DNA from: Peptococcaceae bacterium BRH_c8a | GTDB taxonomy: Bacteria > Bacillota > Desulfotomaculia > Desulfotomaculales > Desulfallaceae | DNA: 64,000 nucleotides | Assembly: GCA_000961575.1 (NCBI GenBank) | Contig: LADP01000003.1 | Coordinates: 124,001 to 188,000, forward strand | Reading direction: 5' to 3' | Shown: piece after piece, positions 1 to 6,865 of the stretch | Numbering within the stretch: the stretch's first letter is position 1 | Layout: every line of letters begins with the position of its first letter | Position numbers and translations under genes: made by a program | The notes under the pieces: model-generated | Told to the model about the DNA's origin: nothing | Databases searched by the model: none | What the model saw: only the letters and a program-made list of their open reading frames with translations

Positions 1-340
1 TTATCCAGCATAGTGCCTGTCTATGGTTTTTGTTTTATCTATTCTTGCTTCTGGGCCGAAGCCTGTCGCCTTTTCTTTAAACGTTACAAAAATATTTTTC
101 AAACCAGGATAACTTAAAATAGACTGGTGATTACTACCAATGCGATAAATTCATAGGTTACATCCAGAACGGTCGTTATCAGTTCTGAGAAATAACCTAC
201 TAAAAAAAGATGCTGTTAGGAGGTTACGGCAAATTTTAGCGCAGGTCTTTAAATAAAAAGTATAAGCTTGCATAAGGTTTTTATTGTTGTAAATAATAAA
301 TCCGATCAGCTAACGATTGATTTTGATGGAGGTGCAACAC
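1..340. other. Gene-free left edge
   Basis: No convincing gene is visible. On the minus strand an open stretch of about 49 codons ends with a stop at the very first bases. It has no ATG and no ribosome-binding site, so it could be the tail of a decayed gene or chance. The right part is AT-rich and should hold the promoter and leader of the coat-protein pair that starts at 341, but no promoter could be assigned with confidence. Confidence 0.4.
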
Positions 341-583
341 ATGTTATCTCAGATGGACGTAGCGCTGATGAAAAGCCATTTGATGGATCACCAGGCCGGC
401 ATCAACAAACTAAACGCCTACCTTGGCCAGGTGCGTGACCCACAACTTGCCCAGGCGCTACAACTGCAGCAGCAAACCATGCAAAGGCACTATCAAATTA
501 TGGTCGGTTTATTGCAAAACAGCGGCGGAACCCAGTATGCCATGAACCAACCCGTCACCCAAAGGAGTGGATTTTATGCTTGA
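341..583 (+). CDS. CotF-like spore coat protein (small, 80 aa)
   Basis: Small Met/Gln-rich protein resembling the helical repeat of the CotF/coat-protein family (ferritin-like helical bundles in Firmicutes spores). The start is ATG at 341 because GGAGGTG lies about 7 bases upstream; a TTG further upstream has no such signal. Motifs such as MKSHLMDHQAGINKLNAYLG and a Q-rich helix fit one half of a CotF domain. The stop overlaps the next gene by 8 bases, so the two are translationally coupled. Likely role: structural protein of the spore coat, made late in sporulation. The family assignment rests on composition and pattern only. Confidence 0.6.
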   Translation: MLSQMDVALMKSHLMDHQAGINKLNAYLGQVRDPQLAQALQLQQQTMQRHYQIMVGLLQNSGGTQYAMNQPVTQRSGFYA

Positions 584-833
584 TGAACGCACCATTGCCA
601 TCGACGTTATGACGATGGCCAAATATACCGCTGTTCTTAACCTGGAATCGGCCTTGAACATGAGTGATCCTCAAGCAAGACAGGCCCATCAAAGAATGAG
701 CCAGGATGATGCCCAAGTTGCAGACCAGCTGCATCAAATTCTGGTACAGCGGGGTTGGGATCAGCCTCTCCCAGCCAATCCTCAACAAACCCTGCAAGTT
801 GCCCAACAGTTTGCGGCCATGCCGCCCGCGTAA
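576..833 (+). CDS. CotF-like spore coat protein (85 aa)
   Basis: Second small helical protein of the pair. The start is ATG at 576, preceded by AAAGGAGTGG. It overlaps the end of the upstream gene. The sequence has a long amphipathic helix with Ala and Gln (YTAVLNLESALNMSDPQ) and ends in QQFAAMPPA, a tail style common in CotF-like coat proteins. Together the two genes look like a CotF protein split into two half-size subunits that may pair. The long hairpin at 946-1012 lies downstream and can end the transcript. The assignment is by pattern, without a database search. Confidence 0.6.
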   Translation: MLDERTIAIDVMTMAKYTAVLNLESALNMSDPQARQAHQRMSQDDAQVADQLHQILVQRGWDQPLPANPQQTLQVAQQFAAMPPA

Positions 834-945
834 ATTTTTTTTAGTGCTGGCACTTATGAATCCCGTTCCGTTTACCGATTGCTTGAACATCGGTGGCAAG
901 TGGTAGGCAATAAGTGATTATTCTATGGTTCAACCATATTAGTAA

Positions 946-1012
946 GGCCACACATCACCAGGCCCGGATTTGGTAATAACCTTTCGGGTTAGGCCTGGTC
1001 GTCATGTGTGGC
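946..1012. terminator. Long hairpin, probable bidirectional terminator
   Basis: Near-perfect inverted repeat with outer arms GGCCACACAT and ATGTGTGGC and inner arms ACCAGGCC and GGCCTGGT, around an inner CCCG/CGGG stem. It sits between the converging coat-protein pair (plus) and rsgI (minus), so it can stop both. The T-rich tail is modest (TTTATTG). Confidence 0.65.
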
Positions 1013-1064
1013 TTTATTGTTACATGCCCCGAATCCAGGTAAATTTGCTCCTTGGAGGGTGAGT

Positions 1065-2009
1065 TTATGGTTGTTGAGATTTCTGCATGCGGGTTTCATC
1101 GCTTTGTTCTATTTGGTGCTGCATGGTGAAGGGTTCCGCTTGAATGTTATCTTCTTGGTCATATTCATGTTTCCCCTCCATCACGGACGTGTCATTTGTA
1201 AGTGAATTGCCAGGGGTATTCATCATACCTCGCTGAGTCTCGGTATTCATATCCGGGTGCACTTGGACCATGCCCAAAAGCTCCTCCGGTGTAGTCCCTG
1301 CCCCTTCTAACGCCAATCTGATAGATGTATTCTTCAGCTGCTCGGCAGTAAGGGATAAACCATTGGACTTGCTTTGTTCCAGCACATAATACTGGCTGGC
1401 CGAAAGACCCAATTCACCGGCCTTCGCTATAAAACCCTTGTCATGGCGCGACATGACCATGAAAGGGGTTTTTTCACCGCTGTTCATACTGCTCAAAATA
1501 GCCTCTTTAAGTTTCTCCTCATCAATGTAGTGACTGCCGTCCTTTGTCATATCGGCAAAACTCATAATTATAATGCCATTGCCGTAATCATCCAGAACAC
1601 TTGCTTTGGATGCAATTACCGAAACCGCCTGGTATATATCATTGCCTTTAATGTCCGGTGCTGTCAGTTGACTGGTTCCTTTATATTTCATATCAGTGAC
1701 TCTGTTATCTCTGTCCAGCCAGAACTCTGCGCTGCTCTTATCCAGGTCTAAACTGAAATAGGCTTCCGCTGGTTGGGAAATAAGCGGGTTGGCCAATCCG
1801 AAAACTAAAAGCACAATTGCTGCGGCCGCAATCATCGTTTTCCACCCGGAAATGTTCCAGTGACGGGCTGAAGATAGGTTTTTGAGAAATAATACCTGGC
1901 CGACCTGATGACTTTTTCTGCGGGGTATGTAAATAAATTGCCCGTCTTCCGCATAAGTTACAGAACTGCGGCCATTAAACGACACGATAATTACTCTGGT
2001 CTTCTCCAT
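1065..2009 (-). CDS. rsgI: RsgI-like anti-sigma-I factor
   Basis: Membrane-anchored anti-sigma factor for SigI. Residues 1-50 match the RsgI N-terminal domain (RVIIVSFNGRSSVTYAEDGQ, then FIYIPRR). One transmembrane helix lies at about 58-78. An extracellular alpha/beta domain follows (AYFSLDLDKSSAEFWLDRD, typical of RsgI), then a hydrophilic Gln/Glu/Met-rich C-terminal tail. No carbohydrate-binding module is visible, unlike the polysaccharide-sensing RsgI proteins of cellulolytic clostridia. The start is ATG at 2009 with GGAGAGAAGG upstream; the frame is open further upstream, but that overlaps sigI. sigI ends inside the start of this gene (about 35 bases), so the pair is coupled. Length 314 aa. 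Confidence 0.85.
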   Translation of the reverse strand: MEKTRVIIVSFNGRSSVTYAEDGQFIYIPRRKSHQVGQVLFLKNLSSARHWNISGWKTMIAAAAIVLLVFGLANPLISQPAEAYFSLDLDKSSAEFWLDRDNRVTDMKYKGTSQLTAPDIKGNDIYQAVSVIASKASVLDDYGNGIIIMSFADMTKDGSHYIDEEKLKEAILSSMNSGEKTPFMVMSRHDKGFIAKAGELGLSASQYYVLEQSKSNGLSLTAEQLKNTSIRLALEGAGTTPEELLGMVQVHPDMNTETQRGMMNTPGNSLTNDTSVMEGKHEYDQEDNIQAEPFTMQHQIEQSDETRMQKSQQP

Positions 2010-2790
2010 AATCCTTCTCTCCTTGATAACCATAAAAATTGGTAAAACGTTTAAGCGGTGACAATATGGGGTCTGATAAGATGAGGGTAATGGCAATAAT
2101 GTATTTTCTGCCGCGCTCTATTATTTTTCGACTTAAACCTGTGGATGCACATAATAATTTAACCGGGACTTGACCATATTTTTGTAAATAATCCAACATA
2201 TCTGGGTTTCGGGACAATACAATCGCCGCTTGAAGCAGATTTTCCCGGGTGTCCCGGTGTTTGGGGGATACTTCCGGCAGTTGGCCAATATCTATTCCAT
2301 ATCCAACCAATAAACCTTGGTAGTAGGTTATTATGCCGACCAGGTTTTCCTTGGTCTGGTCATCATTATAGAGGCTTATTGATTTGGCATTGATTCCTGT
2401 TTTAAGCTCATTTTTTTCTTCAAAAGTTGAGGACAAGACTTCTTTTTCGAACTTGGCTTGATGCCTGAAGTAATCAATTAACCTTCTTTTTATTACAACC
2501 CCCGCAAAAGTGCTGAATTTGACATCCCCCGCAGTATCAAAGGCATCTATGGCTTCATTAAACGCAAGTAATCCAATGCTTAATTCATCATCGTTTTCCC
2601 AAATTAGATACCTTTTACAAACCTTTGAGCATATCTTGGCTATAAAGTGATAATGCTTTTTAATCAGCTTCTCACGACTTAGCGGATCCCCTTTCTGCGC
2701 GCTGGTTATTAGAGTATTTAAATTAAATAAAAACAACTTAATCAACCCCATTATATTTATCGAGAGCAAAACGAATTTTTGGGTAGGCAC
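1975..2790 (-). CDS. sigI: RNA polymerase sigma factor SigI
   Basis: Sigma-70-family factor of the SigI group. The region-2-like core is clear at about residues 45-110 (IAKICSKVCKRYL, then ELSIGLLAFNEAIDAFD, then FSTFAGVVIKRRLIDYFRHQ). The C-terminal region has a helix-turn-helix-like segment (VKLLCASTGLSRKIIERGRK). It is paired with its anti-sigma factor RsgI, which follows with overlap. The start is uncertain: GTG at 2790 gives 271 aa and ATG at 2751 gives 258 aa, and neither has a good ribosome-binding site. In other Firmicutes SigI responds to heat or envelope signals; the trigger here is unknown. Confidence 0.88.
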   Translation of the reverse strand: MPTQKFVLLSINIMGLIKLFLFNLNTLITSAQKGDPLSREKLIKKHYHFIAKICSKVCKRYLIWENDDELSIGLLAFNEAIDAFDTAGDVKFSTFAGVVIKRRLIDYFRHQAKFEKEVLSSTFEEKNELKTGINAKSISLYNDDQTKENLVGIITYYQGLLVGYGIDIGQLPEVSPKHRDTRENLLQAAIVLSRNPDMLDYLQKYGQVPVKLLCASTGLSRKIIERGRKYIIAITLILSDPILSPLKRFTNFYGYQGEKDYGEDQSNYRVV

Positions 2791-2806
2791 TTCCCGAAAA
2801 GTTAAA

Positions 2807-2832
2807 AAACCCTCATTATTGAAGGAGGGTTT
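2807..2832 (-). terminator. Hairpin with T-tract just upstream of sigI
   Basis: AAACCCTC and GAGGGTTT form a stem, followed on the minus strand by TTTTTT. It lies only about 17 bases before the GTG of sigI. Since the preceding gene already has its own terminator at 2964-2990, this one may act as an attenuator in the sigI leader or as a second terminator. Confidence 0.5.
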
Positions 2833-2963
2833 CTTTACTTTAGCAGTTTAATTTAACAATTTTGTCTCGTTTATGTGTCATTTTTGTAAACATTTTAGCA
2901 AAATTTAACTTTTGCAAAGATCATTCACCGCCCGCTTTTTTACCCGAGGTCAGTCGGGATTTT

Positions 2964-2990
2964 AAAAGGGGTGATTAGCTCACCCCTTTT
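2964..2990 (-). terminator. Rho-independent terminator of the 3007-3501 gene
   Basis: Perfect stem AAAAGGGGTGA / TCACCCCTTTT with a short loop, 17 bases after the stop codon, followed by T-rich sequence on the minus strand. Confidence 0.8.
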
Positions 2991-3006
2991 GGACTACCCG
3001 TTATAT

Positions 3007-3501
3007 TTAACTTCTCATCATGCCACCTTTTTCGGATTTCATTTTTGCGCCGGCCTGATGCATATCATCCGCATTGGGCATTGATTCATGCTGCCCAGCC
3101 ATCTTGTTATTCCTTGACATATCCTGATAAATCTCGTTCATTTTCTCCTGGTTTTGTTTATGCGTTTCTGCCATTTGCTCGGAAGTCTTGTCACCCATCA
3201 GTTGGGGCCCCGTTTTTGAGGCTTGGCTACCTTTTACACCGGCATCGCTGTGCTTACCCTTTTCTTTGGCGGTGTCTTGCCCGGCTTTCTGGCCGGCGGA
3301 ATTCTGTACCTTATGCTGATTGCTGTCCATTGCCTTAGTCATCGCATCCGAATCTTGCTGGTTCATATAAACCTGATGTTGGACTGATTTCGCGGGTGCA
3401 GTTTGACGTGTGCTGTCAAAAGTACCGGCGCTGGCAACACCAACCATTGCAGCACTCAGAGCTACAGTGCTTAGAGCAAGGAAAAACTTATTCTTCTTCA
3501 T
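3007..3501 (-). CDS. Exported hydrophilic Met/Gln/Lys-rich protein
   Basis: Not recognised. The first 25 residues form a classic signal peptide (MKKNKFFLALSTVALSAAMV, cleavage near ASA). The rest is low-complexity and charged, rich in Met, Gln, Lys, Asp and Gly, with no Cys and no predictable fold. It ends in KMKSEKGGMMRS. GGAGG-type sequence lies ahead of the ATG at 3501. It is a single-gene unit with its own terminator. Met- and Gln-rich exported proteins can be metal-binding or structural spore or envelope components, but nothing in the sequence settles this. Confidence 0.65.
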   Translation of the reverse strand: MKKNKFFLALSTVALSAAMVGVASAGTFDSTRQTAPAKSVQHQVYMNQQDSDAMTKAMDSNQHKVQNSAGQKAGQDTAKEKGKHSDAGVKGSQASKTGPQLMGDKTSEQMAETHKQNQEKMNEIYQDMSRNNKMAGQHESMPNADDMHQAGAKMKSEKGGMMRS

Positions 3502-3838
3502 TAATGTGCCTCCTTAATTACAACCCATATTTTTGGAAGGTCATTTTCCGGGCCCGGAAACTTACTTCCTCTTGGCATCTATCCTTTCGAAGTCGCGCTG
3601 CGATTTTGGAGGGTGTTAACTGATTATTTTATTAAGCATAGTGTTAATGACCGCAGCCATCCCAAACCGTAAATGAAAAAAACAAGCCGGTCATCGAAAT
3701 CCAGAGAAAAAGTGGATAATGGCAGCGGTTAGGGTAATCTTTGGCCAAATTAATAAGGCTGTGACGTGGAGGTCAACAGCCTTACTAATTTTAATGTTTG
3801 CTTTTTATTGATGTTCGCACGTCTTTAAACAAAGCCAC
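3502..3838. other. Intergenic region with one hairpin
   Basis: This ~340-bp gap holds the promoter and leader of the exported protein gene on its left and the hairpin at 3755-3783 on its right. No open frame with a ribosome-binding site was found in it. Confidence 0.5.
3755..3783 (-). terminator. Terminator hairpin after the Met-repeat protein
   Basis: Stem AAGGCTGTTGAC / GTCACAGCCTT (minus strand, one mismatch), followed by TATTAATTT. It lies about 55 bases after the stop of the 3839-4336 gene. Confidence 0.55.
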
Positions 3839-4336
3839 TTAATTTTTAGTGTTAATCGCCTCTTCCATAGCCGGGCGTACCCGGTTATCACCGGCCATAT
3901 CCCTGATTACCGGCTGCATTTCAGGGAGAGCCATCATTTCGATAAAATTCTTGCGCGCCTCGGGGGTGGACATAATCTGTGACATGGCTTGCCTCATCCT
4001 GGCGTCTTGCATCATGTCGATCATGGACTGCCTCATTTCAGGCTGCTGCATCGCGTCTATCATAGCCTGACGCATTTGCGGGGAACTCATAATATCCACC
4101 ATAGCGCGTCGGTTTTCCTGTGAGCCCATCATATTAGCCATATCGTCCCAATTGGTGGAATCGTGCATATAGTCCATCATGTAACCTTGCCCCTGCCCGT
4201 AACCCGGGCCTGCGCCCGGTCCCGGTGCGGGTTTGGCGTAACCGCCCCCCATCCAATACCGGGGACCGGCCATAGAACCGATCACTAAGCCCAACACAAG
4301 TGTGCCCAGTGCCGCTGCCCACCACCACTTTCTCAT
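3839..4336 (-). CDS. Membrane-anchored protein with Met-rich tandem repeats
   Basis: Not recognised as a named family. An N-terminal membrane anchor (about residues 4-23) is followed by a Gly/Pro/Tyr-rich linker (AKPAPGPGAGPGYGQGQGY). About five degenerate repeats of ~13 residues of the form M-[IV]-D-x-M-x-x-P-x-M-R-Q-A follow, for example MVDIMSSPQMRQA, MIDAMQQPEMRQS and MIDMMQDARMRQA. Such Met-rich helical repeats are seen in some Clostridia envelope proteins and could form a helical stack or bind metal, but this is inference. RBS-like GGAGG precedes the ATG at 4336. Confidence 0.65.
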   Translation of the reverse strand: MRKWWWAAALGTLVLGLVIGSMAGPRYWMGGGYAKPAPGPGAGPGYGQGQGYMMDYMHDSTNWDDMANMMGSQENRRAMVDIMSSPQMRQAMIDAMQQPEMRQSMIDMMQDARMRQAMSQIMSTPEARKNFIEMMALPEMQPVIRDMAGDNRVRPAMEEAINTKN

Positions 4337-4394
4337 ATCAAACCTCCATTCGTTCTTGTAGGGCGTTCTCAGGCTATTTTTTCACCCGCGCTGG

Positions 4395-5048
4395 TTATCT
4401 ATGTATAGCTTGTTTAGCTTTGTTGCGGTACATGGTTTCATCGGCCCGGCACAATAACACATCCGCAGTTTGCCCATCTTCCGGGTACACTGAAATGCCT
4501 GCCGAGATGCCTAATGGATATTTGTTGACCTGCTGCGCAACTGTTTTTTTAATTCTCTGTACCAGGCCGGCGCTTTGTGCTCTTGTTAAACCCGGACATA
4601 AAATCACAAACTCGTCCCCGCCAATACGTCCAACTACATCGGTGGAGCGGACATTGGCTGCAATTGTGTTGGCAATAATCTGCAAGGCGTAGTCCCCTTG
4701 CTCATGCCCGTACCGGTCATTGATTTGCTTGAACTTATCCACGTCAATAAATATTATAGATAGCATTGCACCGCTTTTATCTGCATGCGCAAGGTGCCTG
4801 TGCAGCATCTGAATCAGCATTCTGCGGTTGACCGCACCGGTTAGCGTATCAAAACTGGCCAGGTGGTTGATACGGTCATAAGTATAACCAATCCAAAGTC
4901 CAATGGGAATATAAAGCAAAGTTAATATATAAATAGGCCACATTTTCGGCATCAGGTAGCAGTAAGTGATACAAACAATAGCTATAGCTAATCCAATCAA
5001 GGTACCATAAAACTTACCTTTGTTTCTTTGATTAATTTTCATGTCCAA
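4395..5048 (-). CDS. Membrane diguanylate cyclase (GGDEF)
   Basis: Makes cyclic di-GMP from two GTP. Two transmembrane helices lie in residues 13-55, followed by a GGDEF domain from about residue 62. The active-site loop GGDEF is intact at 143-147, and the metal-binding segment FIDVDKFKQIND is present. The allosteric inhibitory site RxxD is present as RSTD at 134-137, five residues ahead of GGDEF, so feedback inhibition by c-di-GMP is likely. There is no large sensory domain; the short membrane part must sense or anchor. No downstream c-di-GMP effector is visible in this window. Confidence 0.9.
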   Translation of the reverse strand: MDMKINQRNKGKFYGTLIGLAIAIVCITYCYLMPKMWPIYILTLLYIPIGLWIGYTYDRINHLASFDTLTGAVNRRMLIQMLHRHLAHADKSGAMLSIIFIDVDKFKQINDRYGHEQGDYALQIIANTIAANVRSTDVVGRIGGDEFVILCPGLTRAQSAGLVQRIKKTVAQQVNKYPLGISAGISVYPEDGQTADVLLCRADETMYRNKAKQAIHR

Positions 5049-5193
5049 GCCCCCGTAAAAACTAATTTACAAGAAATTTATCAATTTATATTATAGTTGG
5101 TAGTAAAGATTTACTCCTAACGCTTGTTCTTCATATTCCGACAATTTCCTGCAGTAAAAAGACGTTATTGAGGAATGTTCGAAAAAAAGTAAA

Positions 5194-5214
5194 AGCCGGG
5201 AATATAACCCGGCT
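5194..5214 (-). terminator. Terminator after the SHOCT-domain gene
   Basis: Perfect stem AGCCGGG/CCCGGCT with a 7-base loop, followed on the minus strand by TTTTACTTTTTTTC. It lies about 65 bases after the stop at 5279. Confidence 0.8.
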
Positions 5215-5278
5215 AAGCTGGTCTAACAACGATATATTTCTTTAGGATTAAGAAAAGAGTAGTTAAAGCTCTGTTAGG

Positions 5279-5536
5279 TTACCCTCTTAATAAATCCTCT
5301 TTCATGCTGCTGAAATCTTCTTTGGAGATCTCGCCGCTGGCGTATCGTTTTTTCAGGACCAATAGCGGATCCGGTGCATCATATTCGCCAACGGACACTT
5401 TTTTTCTCCGTTCAAACAGGCTTAACCCCAAATAAACCACACCCACTATAATGAGCACCGGCAGGAGCATCGAAAACAGCATAGCTAAACTCCACAGCAG
5501 TGAACTGATGCCGTCGCCAAATCCAAATCCCATCAT
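5279..5536 (-). CDS. Small SHOCT-domain membrane protein
   Basis: An 85-aa protein with one or two hydrophobic helices (about residues 12-43) and a C-terminal SHOCT motif (DPLLVLKKRYASGEISKEDF). SHOCT (short C-terminal) segments are common at the ends of small bacterial membrane proteins; their role is not well known. A run of G just upstream of the ATG at 5536 (GGGGGGTAACTA in minus sense) serves as ribosome-binding site. It is a single gene with its own terminator. Confidence 0.8.
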   Translation of the reverse strand: MMGFGFGDGISSLLWSLAMLFSMLLPVLIIVGVVYLGLSLFERRKKVSVGEYDAPDPLLVLKKRYASGEISKEDFSSMKEDLLRG

Positions 5537-5716
5537 AATTAGTTACCCCCCCTTGGTGGTATTTTTTTTCATAGGTTAATCTTAAAAAAAAATCTTCACA
5601 AATCATTCTCAAAACTTTAACAAATATGTCACAATAAACGACGGAACTAGCAGTTTAAAAAACATTGACGGAGGGTAACATAAATTAACAATTGCTTGGT
5701 AAAGGGGAGTTTCTAT

Positions 5717-6421
5717 ATGGTTTTTCGGTTACGGAACAAAAATGCACGCAAAAAAGCTAAAAAAGAAGTAGCTGCTGAAAGAGAAGTAGTTATAGATAAA
5801 CCTATAAGGGAGCGCCAAGATTTAAAGCAAATTTTAGGTAATGAAAACGCCAATATAGAAAGTATTAGAGTCCGCTATGATTATGAACCGGCTGCCGAAC
5901 TTGCTCCTACCATTAATCAAACATTACAAGCAGAATCGACCAAAAGTTTGGTGGAAAAGGCTATTAATGATACTTTTCTAACTGGTGCCGTGGCGGGAAT
6001 ACTGGGCACGATTATTTTACACATACTTTCTTTTCTATGGCTAAACTTGGGGTTTATTAATACTACAACCATGCAGGTTTCGGGGGAGATTTTCCTTACC
6101 CCAGGTCAAATAAATACTTTGGCGGGGTTTTGGGTTAGTATTTTTGTCCATTTTGTAGTTGGTTCCGCGGGAGGAGTATTGCTGGCTTATTTCATGAGAT
6201 TTGCGGGTTATGATTTTTACTGGATCAAGGGTTTGGCATTAGCAGGGTTTATGCTGTTAATGGGCATGGGGCTTGTCATTGATGTAATGGGTATTGCGCC
6301 CCAAATGCGCCATAATGCCGTAGGAGTATTGTTCCATATTATCAGCTACATAGCTTATGGATTAGCAGTTGCTTATATTCTTTATAAATTTGCCAATATT
6401 AGAAAAGGCTTTAACAACTAA
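5717..6421 (+). CDS. Four-helix integral membrane protein of unknown function
   Basis: 234 aa. A basic N-terminus (RLRNKNARKKAKKEVAAERE) and a hydrophilic stretch of ~90 residues are followed by four transmembrane helices at about 90-115, 132-160, 168-190 and 200-225. The start is ATG at 5717 because AAAGGGGAG lies just upstream; an earlier GTG lacks that signal. The membrane part has the look of YqhR-like Firmicutes membrane proteins, but this is not firm. It stands alone, divergent from the SHOCT gene, and ends at a shared bidirectional terminator. Confidence 0.7.
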   Translation: MVFRLRNKNARKKAKKEVAAEREVVIDKPIRERQDLKQILGNENANIESIRVRYDYEPAAELAPTINQTLQAESTKSLVEKAINDTFLTGAVAGILGTIILHILSFLWLNLGFINTTTMQVSGEIFLTPGQINTLAGFWVSIFVHFVVGSAGGVLLAYFMRFAGYDFYWIKGLALAGFMLLMGMGLVIDVMGIAPQMRHNAVGVLFHIISYIAYGLAVAYILYKFANIRKGFNN

Positions 6422-6456
6422 AAAATTTAGATAACTAAACTCGCATAAGTTACATG

Positions 6457-6483
6457 ATATAGCCCGGATTTTCCGGGCTATAT
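6457..6483. terminator. Bidirectional terminator
   Basis: Perfect stem ATATAGCCCGGA/TCCGGGCTATAT between two converging genes (stops at 6421 plus and 6486 minus), with A/T-rich flanks on both sides. Confidence 0.85.
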
Positions 6484-6485
6484 CT

Positions 6486-6752
6486 TTATTCTTTGCGCAT
6501 TGATTGCTGCGCAGCCTGCTGCTGGTCGAAGGCCGCCTGGGTCATGTTTTCCATTTTAAATTGTGGTTCCTGGCCCTCGACATAGTTGACTCTGTTGGTC
6601 AGGTCCTGCACCATCTGGTCCAGTTTTTTAGTGAAACCCATGTACATCTGCTTGGCCATTGGGTCCTGGGTGCGATTGGCAAAAGTCTGAAATTGGCCAC
6701 TGGACATTTTCAACATGCCTAAAGCTTGATGTAGTTCTTTTCCGACAGTCAT
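6486..6752 (-). CDS. DUF1657-like small protein
   Basis: An 88-aa helical protein. The beginning (MTVGKELHQALGMLKMSSGQ) and the pattern TQDPMAKQMY plus the segment VEGQEPQFK resemble DUF1657 proteins, small proteins often found near spore-related genes (for example with the SpoVA group). RBS-like AGGAGGG precedes the ATG at 6752. No partner gene is adjacent. It is probably made in sporulation, judging from the family's usual context. Confidence 0.7.
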   Translation of the reverse strand: MTVGKELHQALGMLKMSSGQFQTFANRTQDPMAKQMYMGFTKKLDQMVQDLTNRVNYVEGQEPQFKMENMTQAAFDQQQAAQQSMRKE

Positions 6753-6865
6753 GTGAACCCTCCTTTTGTTTTCAATAGTGTTACATAATACAGCTATTTT
6801 TATTATTAGGGTTGGGTATCAAGCATAGTGATTATGTGGCAGGGTATTATAAAAAAGGTGATATC

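Noticed and set aside
1-150. Minus-strand open stretch ending at the left edge
   Set aside because: About 49 codons, no ATG and no ribosome-binding site; too short to call a gene or pseudogene.
2010-2096. Upstream extension of rsgI
   Set aside because: The frame is open, but it would overlap sigI by over 100 bases and the good ribosome-binding site belongs to the ATG at 2009.
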